Positions 8,732 to 18,253 are shown, counted from the first letter of the stretch. The stretch: DNA of 64,000 bases from Sinomicrobium soli (GCF_003285545.1 NZ_QLNV01000007.1:62001-126000); one strand, 5' to 3'. Made by a program: numbers and translations. The notes: generated by a model not told the origin, from the sequence alone.

Positions 8732-10012
8732 ATGATTGCCATAAAAAACACAAACGGTATCTGCTTCCTGTTGCTGGGCATTTTTGCACTGGCATGCCCC
8801 GCAGCACACGCCCAGGTACTGACAGAAGAAAAGCCTCCCTCCCATATCCGGTCGATCGTTTTTAAAGGTGACGGAGAAAACGGGAATGGCCAGTTCCCGG
8901 TGATCCGGGCAGGGGATCTTTTTACGCTCTCGTTTGACGACCTCAATGCCAGTGAGAGCGACTATTATTACCGGATCGTTCACTGTAATTATGACTGGAC
9001 CCCGTCAGACCTGCTCCGGTCTCAATATCTCAAGGGTATGGACAATCAGCGTATTCTCAATTACAGGAATTCGGTGACCACCTTACAGCCGTATTCCCAT
9101 TACGAACTTACACTTCCCAATACCCGGACGGGACTAAAACTATCCGGCAATTATGTCCTGAGCATATACAACAACAGGGACGAACTGCAATTTTCAAGGA
9201 GGTTTGTGGTCTACAAAGAACAGGTACTGGTAGGAGCAGTGATCAAACGCTCCAGGGAATTGCCGGTTATCGATAAAAAGCAGGTTGTACAGTTCACCAT
9301 CAGGAACAACGGTACGCCACTGGTAAACCCCCGGCAGGAAGTGAAGGTGGTCATTCTCCAGAATTACAACTGGAACACTGCCATTACCGGGTTAAAACCA
9401 CAGTTCCATTCCGGCAATGAGCTCATATACAAATACGACAAGGAAACCACCTTTGACGGGGGCAACGAATACAATTACTTCGACAACAAGGAAATCCGGG
9501 CCTCTACCAACACCATAGCAGGCACCGAAATGCGCGACCTGTATCACACCCACCTCTTTACCCAGACCGTACAGGAGGGAAAACCTTATACCTACAACCC
9601 TGACATCAACGGTGATTTCCGGGTGAGGACCACAGACGGCAACGCGAGAGACAGTGATACCGAAGCCGATTATGCCGACGTTCACTTCAGCCTGGAATAC
9701 AGCAGCGAGATCGGTCTGAATGAAGTTTATGTTTACGGAAAATTCAACAACTACGAGCTGGATGAAGACAACAGGATGTCCCTGAATGACCGGAACGGCA
9801 GGCTCGAAGCAACCATCAGGCTGAAACAGGGGTTTTACAATTACAAGTACGTCATGAAGGGACCCGACGGGGTCGACTATACCTATATTAACGGAAATCA
9901 CTTCGAAACGGAAAACAACTATCTCATCCTGGTGTATTACCGCAATTTCGGCGATACGTACGACAGCCTGATCGGTATGGGCAGCGCTTCTTCGGTCAAT
10001 ATTTCCAATTAG
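8732..10012 (+). CDS. Type IX secretion system plug protein (DUF5103)
   Basis: A 426-residue exported protein of the DUF5103 family, which from memory was seen as the Plug subunit closing the SprA translocon of the T9SS in Flavobacterium. The sequence opens with a signal peptide ending near CPAAHAQ. The hallmark N-terminal domain (IRSIVFKGDG, FDDLNASESDYYYRIVHCNYDW, LSNYRNSVTTLQPYSHY-like) is followed by a C-terminal Ig-like domain (VYVYGKFNNYELDEDNRM). The ATG at 8732 is chosen over an in-frame ATG at 8678 because it puts the signal peptide at the N-terminus. The only promoter-like sequence, TATATTTA, lies immediately upstream, so the mRNA may be nearly leaderless. Confidence 0.88.
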   Translation: MIAIKNTNGICFLLLGIFALACPAAHAQVLTEEKPPSHIRSIVFKGDGENGNGQFPVIRAGDLFTLSFDDLNASESDYYYRIVHCNYDWTPSDLLRSQYLKGMDNQRILNYRNSVTTLQPYSHYELTLPNTRTGLKLSGNYVLSIYNNRDELQFSRRFVVYKEQVLVGAVIKRSRELPVIDKKQVVQFTIRNNGTPLVNPRQEVKVVILQNYNWNTAITGLKPQFHSGNELIYKYDKETTFDGGNEYNYFDNKEIRASTNTIAGTEMRDLYHTHLFTQTVQEGKPYTYNPDINGDFRVRTTDGNARDSDTEADYADVHFSLEYSSEIGLNEVYVYGKFNNYELDEDNRMSLNDRNGRLEATIRLKQGFYNYKYVMKGPDGVDYTYINGNHFETENNYLILVYYRNFGDTYDSLIGMGSASSVNISN

Positions 10013-10112
10013 CTTTGCACCAGGTACATCCCCGTATATAACGCCTTTGGCGATGCTTCTCCCGTGACCTTATTTTTTTATTCGCAAACTGAATATCATT
10101 AAATTAATTTTG

Positions 10113-10120
10113 TATCTTTG
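10113..10120 (+). promoter_or_regulatory. -7 element TATCTTTG before apaG
   Basis: Exact TAnnTTTG match in the 175-nt gap between the plug gene and apaG, about 68 nt before the apaG start. Confidence 0.5.
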
Positions 10121-10187
10121 TTTGCAGGGGGATTACACACAGTACACAACTGGTCCCTGATTATGGCTAAAAAATTTTAATTTTTCT

Positions 10188-10574
10188 ATGATCACACAAG
10201 TAACCAAAGGGATTAAAATTACGGTCATCACCAGTTTTGAAGGTACTTTCTTCAAGAACTACAGGGTGCATTTTGCTTTTGGTTACAGGATTACCATAGA
10301 AAACCAGAGCAACGACTCGGTACAGCTCACTTCAAGGCACTGGCAGATCATCGATTCCCTCAACCATCCGGAATATGTAGAAGGAGAAGGTGTTATAGGC
10401 AAGAAACCCGTTTTAAAACCCGGAGAGTCCCATACCTACAGTTCAGGATGCCTGCTGACCTCGCCCATTGGGGCCATGAGGGGGCATTACAATATGGTAA
10501 ACTTTACCACAACACGCAAGTTCCGGGTCTACATCCCTACCTTTAAACTCTGCGCTCCCTTTGCACTCAACTAA
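10188..10574 (+). CDS. apaG: ApaG domain protein
   Basis: A 128-residue single-domain protein matching the ApaG family throughout, including YRITIENQSNDSVQLTSRHWQI, GEGVIGKKPVLKPGESHTYSSGC, and MRGHYNM near the C-terminus. ApaG has a fibronectin-III-like fold; annotation as a Co2+/Mg2+ efflux protein is traditional but poorly supported, and no membrane segment is present. It has its own promoter-like box and follows the T9SS plug gene in the same direction. Confidence 0.93.
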   Translation: MITQVTKGIKITVITSFEGTFFKNYRVHFAFGYRITIENQSNDSVQLTSRHWQIIDSLNHPEYVEGEGVIGKKPVLKPGESHTYSSGCLLTSPIGAMRGHYNMVNFTTTRKFRVYIPTFKLCAPFALN

Positions 10575-10673
10575 ACCGCTACAGAAAACGACTTGAAATT
10601 TACAGGTTCCGGCAAGCAATGAAATTGCCATTTGGTTACTGGTTATCAGGTTATCAAGCTGTTCAGATAACAA

Positions 10674-10705
10674 CTCAATAACCCAATAACCCAATAACTC
10701 AATAA
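10674..10705. repeat. Four tandem 8-bp units CYCAATAA at the susD 3' end
   Basis: CTCAATAA, CCCAATAA, CCCAATAA, CTCAATAA in perfect 8-bp register. The stop codon of the minus-strand susD (10699-10701) lies inside the array. A single similar piece, GGTTATTGAG, occurs at about 1052-1061. Confidence 0.8.
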
Positions 10706-12576
10706 CCAGGATTCTGCACGAGTTTATCATTCCTGTTCATTTCATCCCTGTGAATGGAGATAAAATACATCTTGTCCTGCCAGTTACGATTCTCAATACC
10801 CGGGTCCAGTGTCTGCGGGGTATACTCATAATCGTAACTCTCCGGATCGTAGTGGTACAACCGCACATCGGCACCCGGTTTGAGTTTTCCGGACACCCTG
10901 ATGGTCCTTACCTGCTGCCCCAGGGTTTCGGGGGCTATCATCCATCTCCGGGCATCGTGAAAGCGATGTTCTTCGTAAGCGAGCTCTATCCTTCTTTCGT
11001 TCCTGTACCGCTCTTTCAGGTCCTCACCCGAATCAGACACGGCAGGCATCCCGGAACGGAAGCGTATCTTGTTAAGCCAGTTACGGGCTTCCTCTTCTTC
11101 CCCGAGCGCTATACAGGCTTCCACATAATTCAATACGGCTTCGGTATATTTCAGTACCGGCCAGGGAATCTGCTGCCTGGTGTTCTGGTCTACGATGGCC
11201 GGGTCGGGATCTATGAACTTACGCATGGTATACCCGGTATAACTCCCGTTCCAGTCTTCTATCGAACTGTTCCTGGTATCGAGTCCGTAATAAGTGATTT
11301 TCTGCCCGGATTCATTGAGGATCTCATAGCTTCCGGCCTGGATCTGGTTGAGTGAGTCTTTTTCCGCCACATCGTCCGTACGCGGTTTCCAGTCGGCCCC
11401 GTCGTGGAGTACAGTAGCGTAGAAACGCGGATCGCGGTCGGTATAGGGCGCTGCTGCATGAGCGGTATTATCCCAGTCGAAACGGCTCCCGTCTATCATC
11501 TCGTAATCATCTACCAGGTTCTGGGTAGGGGTATTCCCGGACCAGTTGTGGTAACCGTTCGGGCCATTGTTACGCCCTACCCAGGCTCCCCCCTCGTCCT
11601 TTTCATCCACAAAGAACCGGCCCATAAGCAATTCTGTTTTGGCAGCCGGGTCTGCCAGGGCACTTCCTCCCCCGAGGGACAGGGCTATATAGTTTTCTTT
11701 TCCTTCTTCGGGAGATACGGGCGCCGTAAGGTCCAGTTTATATCCGAGGTCCATATCGACCACCTCTTTTGCCGCAAGCCTGGCTTTTTCCCACCGTTCT
11801 GTCCTGCTCCCGGAGGTATACCCCAGGTATTCCGGGTTGGAGTACCCGGCGATCACGGAAGAACTGGCCGCTGCCGCAGCCATATCGTGCAGGTCGCTGG
11901 CCGCATAGACCAATACCCTGGCCTTGAGGGCCAGCGCTGCCGCCCTGGTTGCCCTTCCGTCTACCTCCGGATGCCCTTCCAGCAATTGTGCGGCCCTGTC
12001 ACAATCTGCAACGATAAAATCCACGCATTCTTCAAAGGTATTCCGGGGGATCGTATAATCGTCTTCCCTGAGTTCATAGACCCGGTCTACCAAAGGTACC
12101 GCCCCGTAATAGCGCAACAACTGCTGGTACAGGAAGGCTCTCATAAAATGAGCTTCTCCCTTGATCCGCTCTACCAGTTCCGGGTTGTCGAACATGGGTT
12201 CCTCCAGGTGCTCCAGCGCCACATTTGCCGCACGGATATACTTATACATATTTTCCCAGCTGTAACTACCGTTGATCCATCCCTGGTCGGAGGGGTTCGA
12301 ACGGGATTCGTTAATGGTATTGATCCCCCTTCCGGGATGGGTAAACAGGGCCTCATCCGTAAGCGAAGCCTGCATCTGCTCATCCAGTCCGCCCTGTCCG
12401 AAGCCGTTGTATATATCGAGGACAAAGCCTTCGGTAAGTGCCTCATCGGTCCAGACATCTTCATCCGGTACCTCATTCAGGGGTTTGGTATCCACAAAAT
12501 CATCACTGCACGATACCATGACCGACAGCGTGATGACAATATATCCATATATAGTATTTATACTTGTTCTTTTCAT
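10699..12576 (-). CDS. SusD/RagB family outer-membrane lipoprotein
   Basis: Surface lipoprotein lid of a SusCD nutrient importer, pairing with the TonB-dependent channel encoded immediately upstream (12588-15827). The 625 residues begin with a lipoprotein signal (VMVSCSDDFVDTKPLNEV, lipid-anchored Cys23), followed by the TPR-like helical region with MRAFLYQQLLRYYGAVPLV, and end in the SusD C-terminal signature RRIELAYEEHRFHDARRW. The substrate cannot be told from sequence. No enzyme gene follows it, so this is a stand-alone SusCD pair. The stop codon is embedded in an 8-bp tandem repeat. Confidence 0.96.
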   Translation of the reverse strand: MKRTSINTIYGYIVITLSVMVSCSDDFVDTKPLNEVPDEDVWTDEALTEGFVLDIYNGFGQGGLDEQMQASLTDEALFTHPGRGINTINESRSNPSDQGWINGSYSWENMYKYIRAANVALEHLEEPMFDNPELVERIKGEAHFMRAFLYQQLLRYYGAVPLVDRVYELREDDYTIPRNTFEECVDFIVADCDRAAQLLEGHPEVDGRATRAAALALKARVLVYAASDLHDMAAAAASSSVIAGYSNPEYLGYTSGSRTERWEKARLAAKEVVDMDLGYKLDLTAPVSPEEGKENYIALSLGGGSALADPAAKTELLMGRFFVDEKDEGGAWVGRNNGPNGYHNWSGNTPTQNLVDDYEMIDGSRFDWDNTAHAAAPYTDRDPRFYATVLHDGADWKPRTDDVAEKDSLNQIQAGSYEILNESGQKITYYGLDTRNSSIEDWNGSYTGYTMRKFIDPDPAIVDQNTRQQIPWPVLKYTEAVLNYVEACIALGEEEEARNWLNKIRFRSGMPAVSDSGEDLKERYRNERRIELAYEEHRFHDARRWMIAPETLGQQVRTIRVSGKLKPGADVRLYHYDPESYDYEYTPQTLDPGIENRNWQDKMYFISIHRDEMNRNDKLVQNPGY

Positions 12577-12587
12577 TGTGCAGAAAT

Positions 12588-15500
12588 TTAAAAGGTTACC
12601 GATACGCCCATGTTCACTATCCGGGATTGCGGATAATACTGTCCTGTGGAATTCAATGCTTCCGGGTCAAGCACCTTGATCTTGCTCCACGTAACCAGGT
12701 TGAGCCCGCTCAGATATACCCTGAGATGGGATATCCCGATCTTCTCTCCTATCGCCGAAGGCAGGTTATATCCCAGCTCCACGTTTTTCAGCCTTATATA
12801 ATTGGTACTTCTCAGCCAATAGGTATTGTCAAAGGAAAAATACTGGTCACTGCGATCGGTGATCCTGGGATGAACACTGCTCTGGTTGTCTACCGTCCAC
12901 CTGTTGTTATAGAAATCCAGCAGGTAGTTCCCTATGGCCCCCGATTCGTCTGTCCCCACCCGGAGTTCCCCGCCGGTAGCTCCCTGGAACAGTATGGAAA
13001 GATCAAAATCCTTGTACTGTGCCCCCAGGTTCAGCCCTCCCTGGAAAGTAGGCTGGTTGTTCCTGTCGCGCCTTATCCGGTCGTCCGGTGTGATCCGTCC
13101 GTCGCCGTCGTAATCCTTATACTTCATATCTCCCGGCCTGAGGGTATTGGTGATATCACTGTAATCCAGCGTATTTGCGGCAATATCCTCTTCATCGGCA
13201 AAGACCCCGTCGTACAGGTAATACAGTTCGGCATCTATCGGCTTGCCCGTAGAGCGCTGCCAGGCCGGGGCCCCCGGGGCCTCGTCCCAGAACTTTATCT
13301 TGTTCTTCGCATAACCGCCGTTCACGCCTATATTATACTGCACCTCCCCTATGGCACCGTTGTACCCTACGTTGAACTCCCAGCCCCGGTTCTCTACCTT
13401 ACCGATATTTTCTGCGGGCAGGGTCATCCCGGTAGACTGGGGCACCGAAGCATTCCTCCTCCAGAGGATACTGTTTCTCTTGTTCAGGAAAAAGTCCAGT
13501 TCGAAATTCACCCTCCCGTTGAACAACTGTCCGTCGAGCCCTATATTGTAGTTATTGGCTTCTTCCCAGGTGATCATGGTGTTCGGCACCCTGCTCTCCA
13601 GCAGGGTTTTCATCACTCCTCCGTTGGCGATATACGACCCGAAACCGTAGGTAGAGTAATACTGGTATTCCTGTAGCGTTTTCTCACCGTTTCCGTCGTG
13701 GTCGTAATAGATATTGTCGTTCCCCATCTGCCCCCAGGAAGCCCGGAGTTTGAGATAATTCACAAAAGACACATTATCTTTCCAGAAATTTTCTTCCGAG
13801 ATGCGCCATCCCAGCATTACCCCCGGGAAAAAACCGTAGCGGCTGTCTTTCGGGAACATATACGACCCGTCGTATCTCCAGAGGAATTCGGCCAGGTATT
13901 TTTCCTTGTAATTATACCCCACGCGCCCGAAATAGTTAAGGCGGGCACGCTCCCAGGCATCTCCCCCGTTGTCCTTTTCCGCATCTCCCCCGGCAAACAT
14001 CTGGTCGATCACCGCAGAGATAAAATAGCGGCGGAACGCAAAAAAATTGTCATTCCTGATCGTTTCCCTGTTTACCCCTGCCAGCAGGTTGATCTCGTGA
14101 TCCCCGAAAGTACGGTCGTAGGTAAGGGTTCCTCCCAGAAGTATATTCAGCTGGTCCTGGTTTTCCTGTCTCAGGTTGGGCTCCGCAGGACCGCGCTTTC
14201 CGGCCACCAGTTCAGGAGTGGTCCCGTCCTCTTCGTACTCCCCCTGCAAGGTATATAGAAACCAGGGTGTTTCCCAGCGTTTTTTCTGCTGGATATATTT
14301 ATCGACCGCTATGGTCCCGGTAAATTTCAGTCCCTCTACCCACGGTATCCTGATGTCCAGCTTGCCGTTGGTCTGGAAATAATACCTTCTGTCACGGTCG
14401 TACCCCGTCTGACTGGTAGTGATAACCACCGGGTTCTCCCCGTACTCTATATCAGGGCCGGGCATGCCGTTGGGCCAGAATGCGGGTTCCGTGGGATTAC
14501 CGCGCATCAGCATCCTGAAAATGGCACTGGCGGGTTTGGTAGGATAGTTACGGTCTTCCTGTCTTCCCAGTATCCCGATCTGGGCATCGATATACTCACT
14601 CACCTTGGCATCGAGGTTGACCCGTATATCGTATTGTTCGTATTTCGTGGCAGAATTTTTATAATAGGCATCCTGGTTCTGGTACCCTACGGAAGCCAGG
14701 AACTTCATGTTCTCATTTCCGCCATTGAGCTGGAAATTATGGCGCTCCTGTTTTGACCAGTCCTGGAAGGTAGCATCGAACCAGTCAGTATCCGGGTGCC
14801 CCCACGGGTCGGAGCCATCGCGGAATTTCTCGAAATCATCCGGCAGAAAGGGTGCAGTTAGCGTTCCTCCCGACGGGCGGGTATAGGTACCGTTTTCCCG
14901 AAAGGCCGCAGTGGCATTCCCCCATTCCGACACCGGAAGTTTATACACTTCCAGGTCGTTTCTCATTTCTGCATATTGTACGGCATTGGCCAGGTCGGGG
15001 ATTACCGTCGGCTGGGCAAAGCCCAGGTTATAGTTATAGGTGAATTTCGGTTTTCCACTGCTTCCCCGTCTGGTTGTGACCAGGATCACCCCGTTGGCTG
15101 CACGGGCACCGTAAATGGCTGCAGATGCATCTTTCAATACCGATATGTTCTCGATATCCGCGGGGTTTATCCGTGAAAACCCTCCTTCCCTGGCCGGGAT
15201 CCCGTCTACCACGACCAGCGGACTGCTATCCCCGAAAGAATTGGTCCCCCTGATCCGTATCTGCGAATCGTCTGCTCCCGGTTCACCGCTTTCCTGTGTG
15301 GCTATCACCCCAGGCATTCGCCCCGCGATAGCGTTTGATACGTTTACCGTCGGTGATTTCGCAAGGTCCTTGCTCTGAATGGTCGCTACCGAACCCGTTA
15401 CGGTTTCCCGCTTCTGCTCTCCGTACCCCACCACCACAACTTCGTCGAGCTGGGCGAGGTCTTCCTGCAGTACCACATTGACAACCTCCTGCCCTCCTAC

Positions 15501-15827
15501 AGCCACCTCCGTGGTTTTGAAGCCTACATACGATACTACCAATACCGCATCCGGCCCGGATACTTCTATGCTGAAATTTCCGTCAAAATCAGCAACGACA
15601 CCGTTATCCGTACCCTTTTCCTGAATACTCGCCCCTGCCAGGGGCATTCCGTCCGTATTTGCGGTAACCTGGCCCGTAACCTGCAGGAAGAGGTGCTCTC
15701 CGGTTATCACGTGTTCCCCGGGGCCCGCCGCACGGGCATACCCCAATGTTCCCATACCACCTAACAAAAAAAGATAGGCCATACTTCGAAATAATGCCCG
15801 AAAGGCAATAGATCCGTTTGTTTTCAT
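12588..15827 (-). CDS. SusC/RagA family TonB-dependent outer-membrane transporter
   Basis: About 1079 residues counted from the ATG at 15827, which puts the signal peptide (MKTNGSIAFRALFRSMAYLF) first; the frame is open 15 codons further. Domains in order: CarboxypepD_reg-like repeat (about 50-125), TonB box region, plug (DEVVVVGYGEQKRETVTGSVATI onward), and a 22-strand barrel with the standard SusC end region PEALNSTGQYYPQSRIVNMGVSVTF. Lacks an STN domain, so it is not expected to signal through an anti-sigma factor. Forms a pair with the SusD gene 11 nt downstream. Confidence 0.96.
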   Translation of the reverse strand: MKTNGSIAFRALFRSMAYLFLLGGMGTLGYARAAGPGEHVITGEHLFLQVTGQVTANTDGMPLAGASIQEKGTDNGVVADFDGNFSIEVSGPDAVLVVSYVGFKTTEVAVGGQEVVNVVLQEDLAQLDEVVVVGYGEQKRETVTGSVATIQSKDLAKSPTVNVSNAIAGRMPGVIATQESGEPGADDSQIRIRGTNSFGDSSPLVVVDGIPAREGGFSRINPADIENISVLKDASAAIYGARAANGVILVTTRRGSSGKPKFTYNYNLGFAQPTVIPDLANAVQYAEMRNDLEVYKLPVSEWGNATAAFRENGTYTRPSGGTLTAPFLPDDFEKFRDGSDPWGHPDTDWFDATFQDWSKQERHNFQLNGGNENMKFLASVGYQNQDAYYKNSATKYEQYDIRVNLDAKVSEYIDAQIGILGRQEDRNYPTKPASAIFRMLMRGNPTEPAFWPNGMPGPDIEYGENPVVITTSQTGYDRDRRYYFQTNGKLDIRIPWVEGLKFTGTIAVDKYIQQKKRWETPWFLYTLQGEYEEDGTTPELVAGKRGPAEPNLRQENQDQLNILLGGTLTYDRTFGDHEINLLAGVNRETIRNDNFFAFRRYFISAVIDQMFAGGDAEKDNGGDAWERARLNYFGRVGYNYKEKYLAEFLWRYDGSYMFPKDSRYGFFPGVMLGWRISEENFWKDNVSFVNYLKLRASWGQMGNDNIYYDHDGNGEKTLQEYQYYSTYGFGSYIANGGVMKTLLESRVPNTMITWEEANNYNIGLDGQLFNGRVNFELDFFLNKRNSILWRRNASVPQSTGMTLPAENIGKVENRGWEFNVGYNGAIGEVQYNIGVNGGYAKNKIKFWDEAPGAPAWQRSTGKPIDAELYYLYDGVFADEEDIAANTLDYSDITNTLRPGDMKYKDYDGDGRITPDDRIRRDRNNQPTFQGGLNLGAQYKDFDLSILFQGATGGELRVGTDESGAIGNYLLDFYNNRWTVDNQSSVHPRITDRSDQYFSFDNTYWLRSTNYIRLKNVELGYNLPSAIGEKIGISHLRVYLSGLNLVTWSKIKVLDPEALNSTGQYYPQSRIVNMGVSVTF

Positions 15828-16009
15828 AAGTTCATGTTTATTCGGGTTGATACATAAAAGGACCTCCGCCATACCATTGCGAAAATCCTTTTTAATACTA
15901 TATAACTGTAATATAAAAGCGCATATTCCTCCTTTTTTATGTTAAAATCAAATGAAATGTAATTAAAACACTAATATCCGAATTTAATTTTAAATAAAAA
16001 AAGGGTTAC

Positions 16010-16017
16010 CAAAATTA
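16010..16017 (-). promoter_or_regulatory. Possible -7 element TAATTTTG for the leftward susC
   Basis: Matches TAnnTTTG on the minus strand about 185 nt before the susC start. A second identical box lies at 16278-16271. Neither has a clear -33 partner. The 15828-16529 region is AT-rich and otherwise carries only the palindrome at 16061 and the leader hairpin at 16362. Confidence 0.3.
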
Positions 16018-16060
16018 AAATACAATAAAAAAATAAACATAAATACACTTAAAAAACAGC

Positions 16061-16072
16061 GTTGTCGACAAC
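16061..16072. promoter_or_regulatory. 12-bp palindrome GTTGTCGACAAC
   Basis: Perfect palindrome in the AT-rich gap between the divergent susC (-) and sigma-factor (+) genes, just upstream of the susC -7 candidate. Its position suits a regulator binding site. Confidence 0.3.
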
Positions 16073-16338
16073 ATTTTAAGATATATGAAATTCACATAAC
16101 ATTAAGAAACTTGTCTGGGTATCCCCCCTCGTGAAGTTCGGGGCATCATTTCCGGTTCCTTTGTACATTTAGCTTCCCTCACAGGAAATACGGGTTCCGT
16201 CCCGGACTAAATCCCGCCCCCCTTTCAGGCAGGCAGGGAGGCAGTTAACATTAAAATAACGGCATTTTTACAAAATTAAAATATCATCTACACCATATGT
16301 AAGAAATTATTCCTATATTTACGTAAGTGTTACAAGGT

Positions 16339-16346
16339 TAGTTTTG
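16339..16346 (+). promoter_or_regulatory. -7 element TAGTTTTG ahead of a terminated leader
   Basis: TAnnTTTG match 16 nt before the hairpin at 16362. The distance to the sigma-factor start is about 180 nt, so the leader would be long and interrupted by that hairpin. Confidence 0.4.
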
Positions 16347-16361
16347 GTTTTATTTAGCACG

Positions 16362-16381
16362 CCCCCGAAAGGGGGTTTTTT
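16362..16381 (+). terminator. GC hairpin with T-run, possible attenuator
   Basis: CCCCC, GAAA tetraloop, GGGGG, then six T residues. It stands between the -7 box at 16339 and the ECF sigma gene at 16530, so it would end most transcripts from that promoter prematurely. Confidence 0.65.
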
Positions 16382-16529
16382 CTTTATCATGTATTGTTTT
16401 GGCTATATCCTCCTGAAGATCATCTTTACATATTCTTTTCTCCAGATAAGCAGGGATGCTTCAAGGGTTAACTCATATATTAATTCCGCAAAATTGTTTA
16501 CCTTGTCCTGCACTAATCTTCAATAAAGT

Positions 16530-17108
16530 TTGCAGACAAACGGCATACATAATTCTTTTTTTATCCACCAGCTGAAAAAAGGAGAAACAGCAGCTTTCGA
16601 GGCATTATTTCATCTTTACTTCGAAAAGCTGCATCACTTTGCTGCCAGCTATATTGAAAATTCGGAAGATGCCCGCGAAATCGTACAGAATACATTCTAC
16701 AAACTGTGGAAGAAGAGAAGCAGGCTGGCGAGCGATACCAACCTGAATTCCTACCTGTTCTCCATAGTCAAGAACGAATGCCTGGACTATTTCAGGCATC
16801 AGAAAATAAAACGCCGGTACCGGGAAGAAGTGGAAAGGGAGCGGGCGGCCATACTCGAGCATTCCCTGCGGGACGACCCGAGCCTGCTGTGTATCGAGCA
16901 GGAACTTTCCCGGAAGGTAAACAGGCTTATCGACCAGCTTCCCCCGTCATGCCGGCAGATCTTTATCAAAAGCCGGTTTGAAGGGCTCAAATACGCCGAG
17001 ATCGCCCATGAGCTTAATATCTCTCCCAAAACCGTTGAAAACCAGATATCAAAAGCCCTCCGTTTTTTGAGGAATGAGCTCGGGGAATACCTCACTTCCC
17101 TGCTTTAA
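16530..17108 (+). CDS. ECF-type RNA polymerase sigma factor of a FecI/FecR system
   Basis: A 192-residue sigma factor with region 2 (about 25-90: FEALFHLYFEKLHHFAASYI, DAREIVQNTFYKLWKKR) and region 4 (about 130-185: LPPSCRQIFIKSRFEGLKYAEIA, SPKTVENQISKALRFLR). It should direct polymerase to the downstream STN-type susC when released by the FecR anti-sigma factor encoded next. No ATG occurs before the sigma-2 domain, so the TTG at 16530 is the likely start. It starts a rightward unit of sigma, fecR, susC, susD, epimerase and hydrolase-transporter. Confidence 0.93.
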   Translation: MQTNGIHNSFFIHQLKKGETAAFEALFHLYFEKLHHFAASYIENSEDAREIVQNTFYKLWKKRSRLASDTNLNSYLFSIVKNECLDYFRHQKIKRRYREEVERERAAILEHSLRDDPSLLCIEQELSRKVNRLIDQLPPSCRQIFIKSRFEGLKYAEIAHELNISPKTVENQISKALRFLRNELGEYLTSLL

Positions 17109-17161
17109 AACTGAAAAAACCACTCCACCAATGCGTAAAGGAAACCTGTACGCATAGAAAA

Positions 17162-17216
17162 TTTATCTTGTACACAAGACAATAATCAGTGTATTTTGTC
17201 TTGTGTACAAGATAAA
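17162..17216. repeat. Perfect 21-bp inverted repeat between sigma and fecR
   Basis: Arms 17162-17182 and 17196-17216 are exact reverse complements (TTTATCTTGTACACAAGACAA on the left, wholly mirrored on the right), with a 13-nt loop. As RNA it is a very stable hairpin in the 170-nt gap between the sigma stop and the fecR start. No T-run follows on the plus strand, so it is not a standard terminator. Confidence 0.9.
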
Positions 17217-17287
17217 AACAGTATCCATATAAAAAAAACAGTTATTTAACATAGGGGTAATTAAATTGTAAATCGTTCTTGATATGT

Positions 17288-18253
17288 ATGGACGAAAAAG
17301 AACTTTTACAATTCATAGCCGGGGAAGGCGACCGGGACTCCCGGCTGAAGGTCATTTCATGGATCAGGGACTCCCGGGAAAACCGGCTGTATTTTAACCG
17401 CCTGAAAGCGGAACAGGTCGCGCGTTTTCAATCGCAGGACAAAATCGATGTCCCTGTGGAATGGCGCAGGTTTGTGACCCGGACCAAAAGCCGGAAAAGG
17501 AGATATTACGGTATTTCGGCGGCGGCAATGATTGCCCTGTTACTGGGCATTACCGGCCTGCTGGTCACTTCAGGGCCGGAAGCAGGCAAACCGTATACCG
17601 CGTACAATGCGGGACAGACCGAACAAAAGAACTTCGTACTCCCCGACGGCAGTAAGGTGACCCTGAATTCCGAGAGCAGCCTGGAAATAGTCCCCGGTTT
17701 TAATGATGGCACACGTACCGTAAGACTGAACGGTGAGGCATTTTTCGACGTTACCCACGATAAAGACCGGCCGTTTATTGTGGAAACCGGCAAGGGGATC
17801 AGCATAAAGGTACTGGGAACGAGTTTTAACATAAAGGCCTACAAGGAGAACACCACGGTAAAGACCACCCTGGTCACCGGGAAAGTGGAACTCTACGAAA
17901 AGAACAGTACGGCCCCTTCGGCAGTACTCTCTCCTGAACAACAAGCCGTTTTTGATCCCGAAAACCGGAAAATAAGCGTGGAACAGGTTTCCACCTCCTC
18001 GGTAACCTCCTGGAAAGAAGGAGTACTTACCTTTGACAACAGCCCGCTGCGCAATGTTGCAGAAGACATCGGGAGGTGGTACGGGGTATCCGTCCGGATC
18101 GCCTCCCCGGAGCTCGAAGACTATTCCTTCTCCGGAAAATTTCTCAGGGAATACAGCATAGAGCAGGTTATGAACATACTGAAAACATCATCACCAATAC
18201 ATTATACTTATGACAAGGAAAAAAACATCATCAGCTTAGAACAACGCAGGTAG
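17288..18253 (+). CDS. FecR family anti-sigma factor
   Basis: A 321-residue inner-membrane regulator. The cytoplasmic N-terminus (about 1-75) should hold the sigma factor; one membrane helix follows (about 80-97, AAAMIALLLGITGLLVT), then a periplasmic FecR domain (YTAYNAGQTEQKNFVLPDGSKVTLN..., FIVETGKGISIKVLGTSFNIKAY) and a C-terminal DUF4974 domain (LTFDNSPLRNVAEDIGRWYGV, FSGKFLREYSIEQVMNIL). It is expected to sense the STN domain of the following SusC. The ATG at 17288 is preferred over a TTG three codons upstream. Confidence 0.94.
   Translation: MDEKELLQFIAGEGDRDSRLKVISWIRDSRENRLYFNRLKAEQVARFQSQDKIDVPVEWRRFVTRTKSRKRRYYGISAAAMIALLLGITGLLVTSGPEAGKPYTAYNAGQTEQKNFVLPDGSKVTLNSESSLEIVPGFNDGTRTVRLNGEAFFDVTHDKDRPFIVETGKGISIKVLGTSFNIKAYKENTTVKTTLVTGKVELYEKNSTAPSAVLSPEQQAVFDPENRKISVEQVSTSSVTSWKEGVLTFDNSPLRNVAEDIGRWYGVSVRIASPELEDYSFSGKFLREYSIEQVMNILKTSSPIHYTYDKEKNIISLEQRR

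Noticed and set aside
11404-12591. Long plus-strand frame opposite susD
   Set aside because: Antisense shadow of a well-conserved gene with no motif of its own.
16344-16526. 60-codon frame before the ECF sigma gene
   Set aside because: It overlaps the terminator hairpin and has no protein-like conservation; the sigma start at 16530 is clear.
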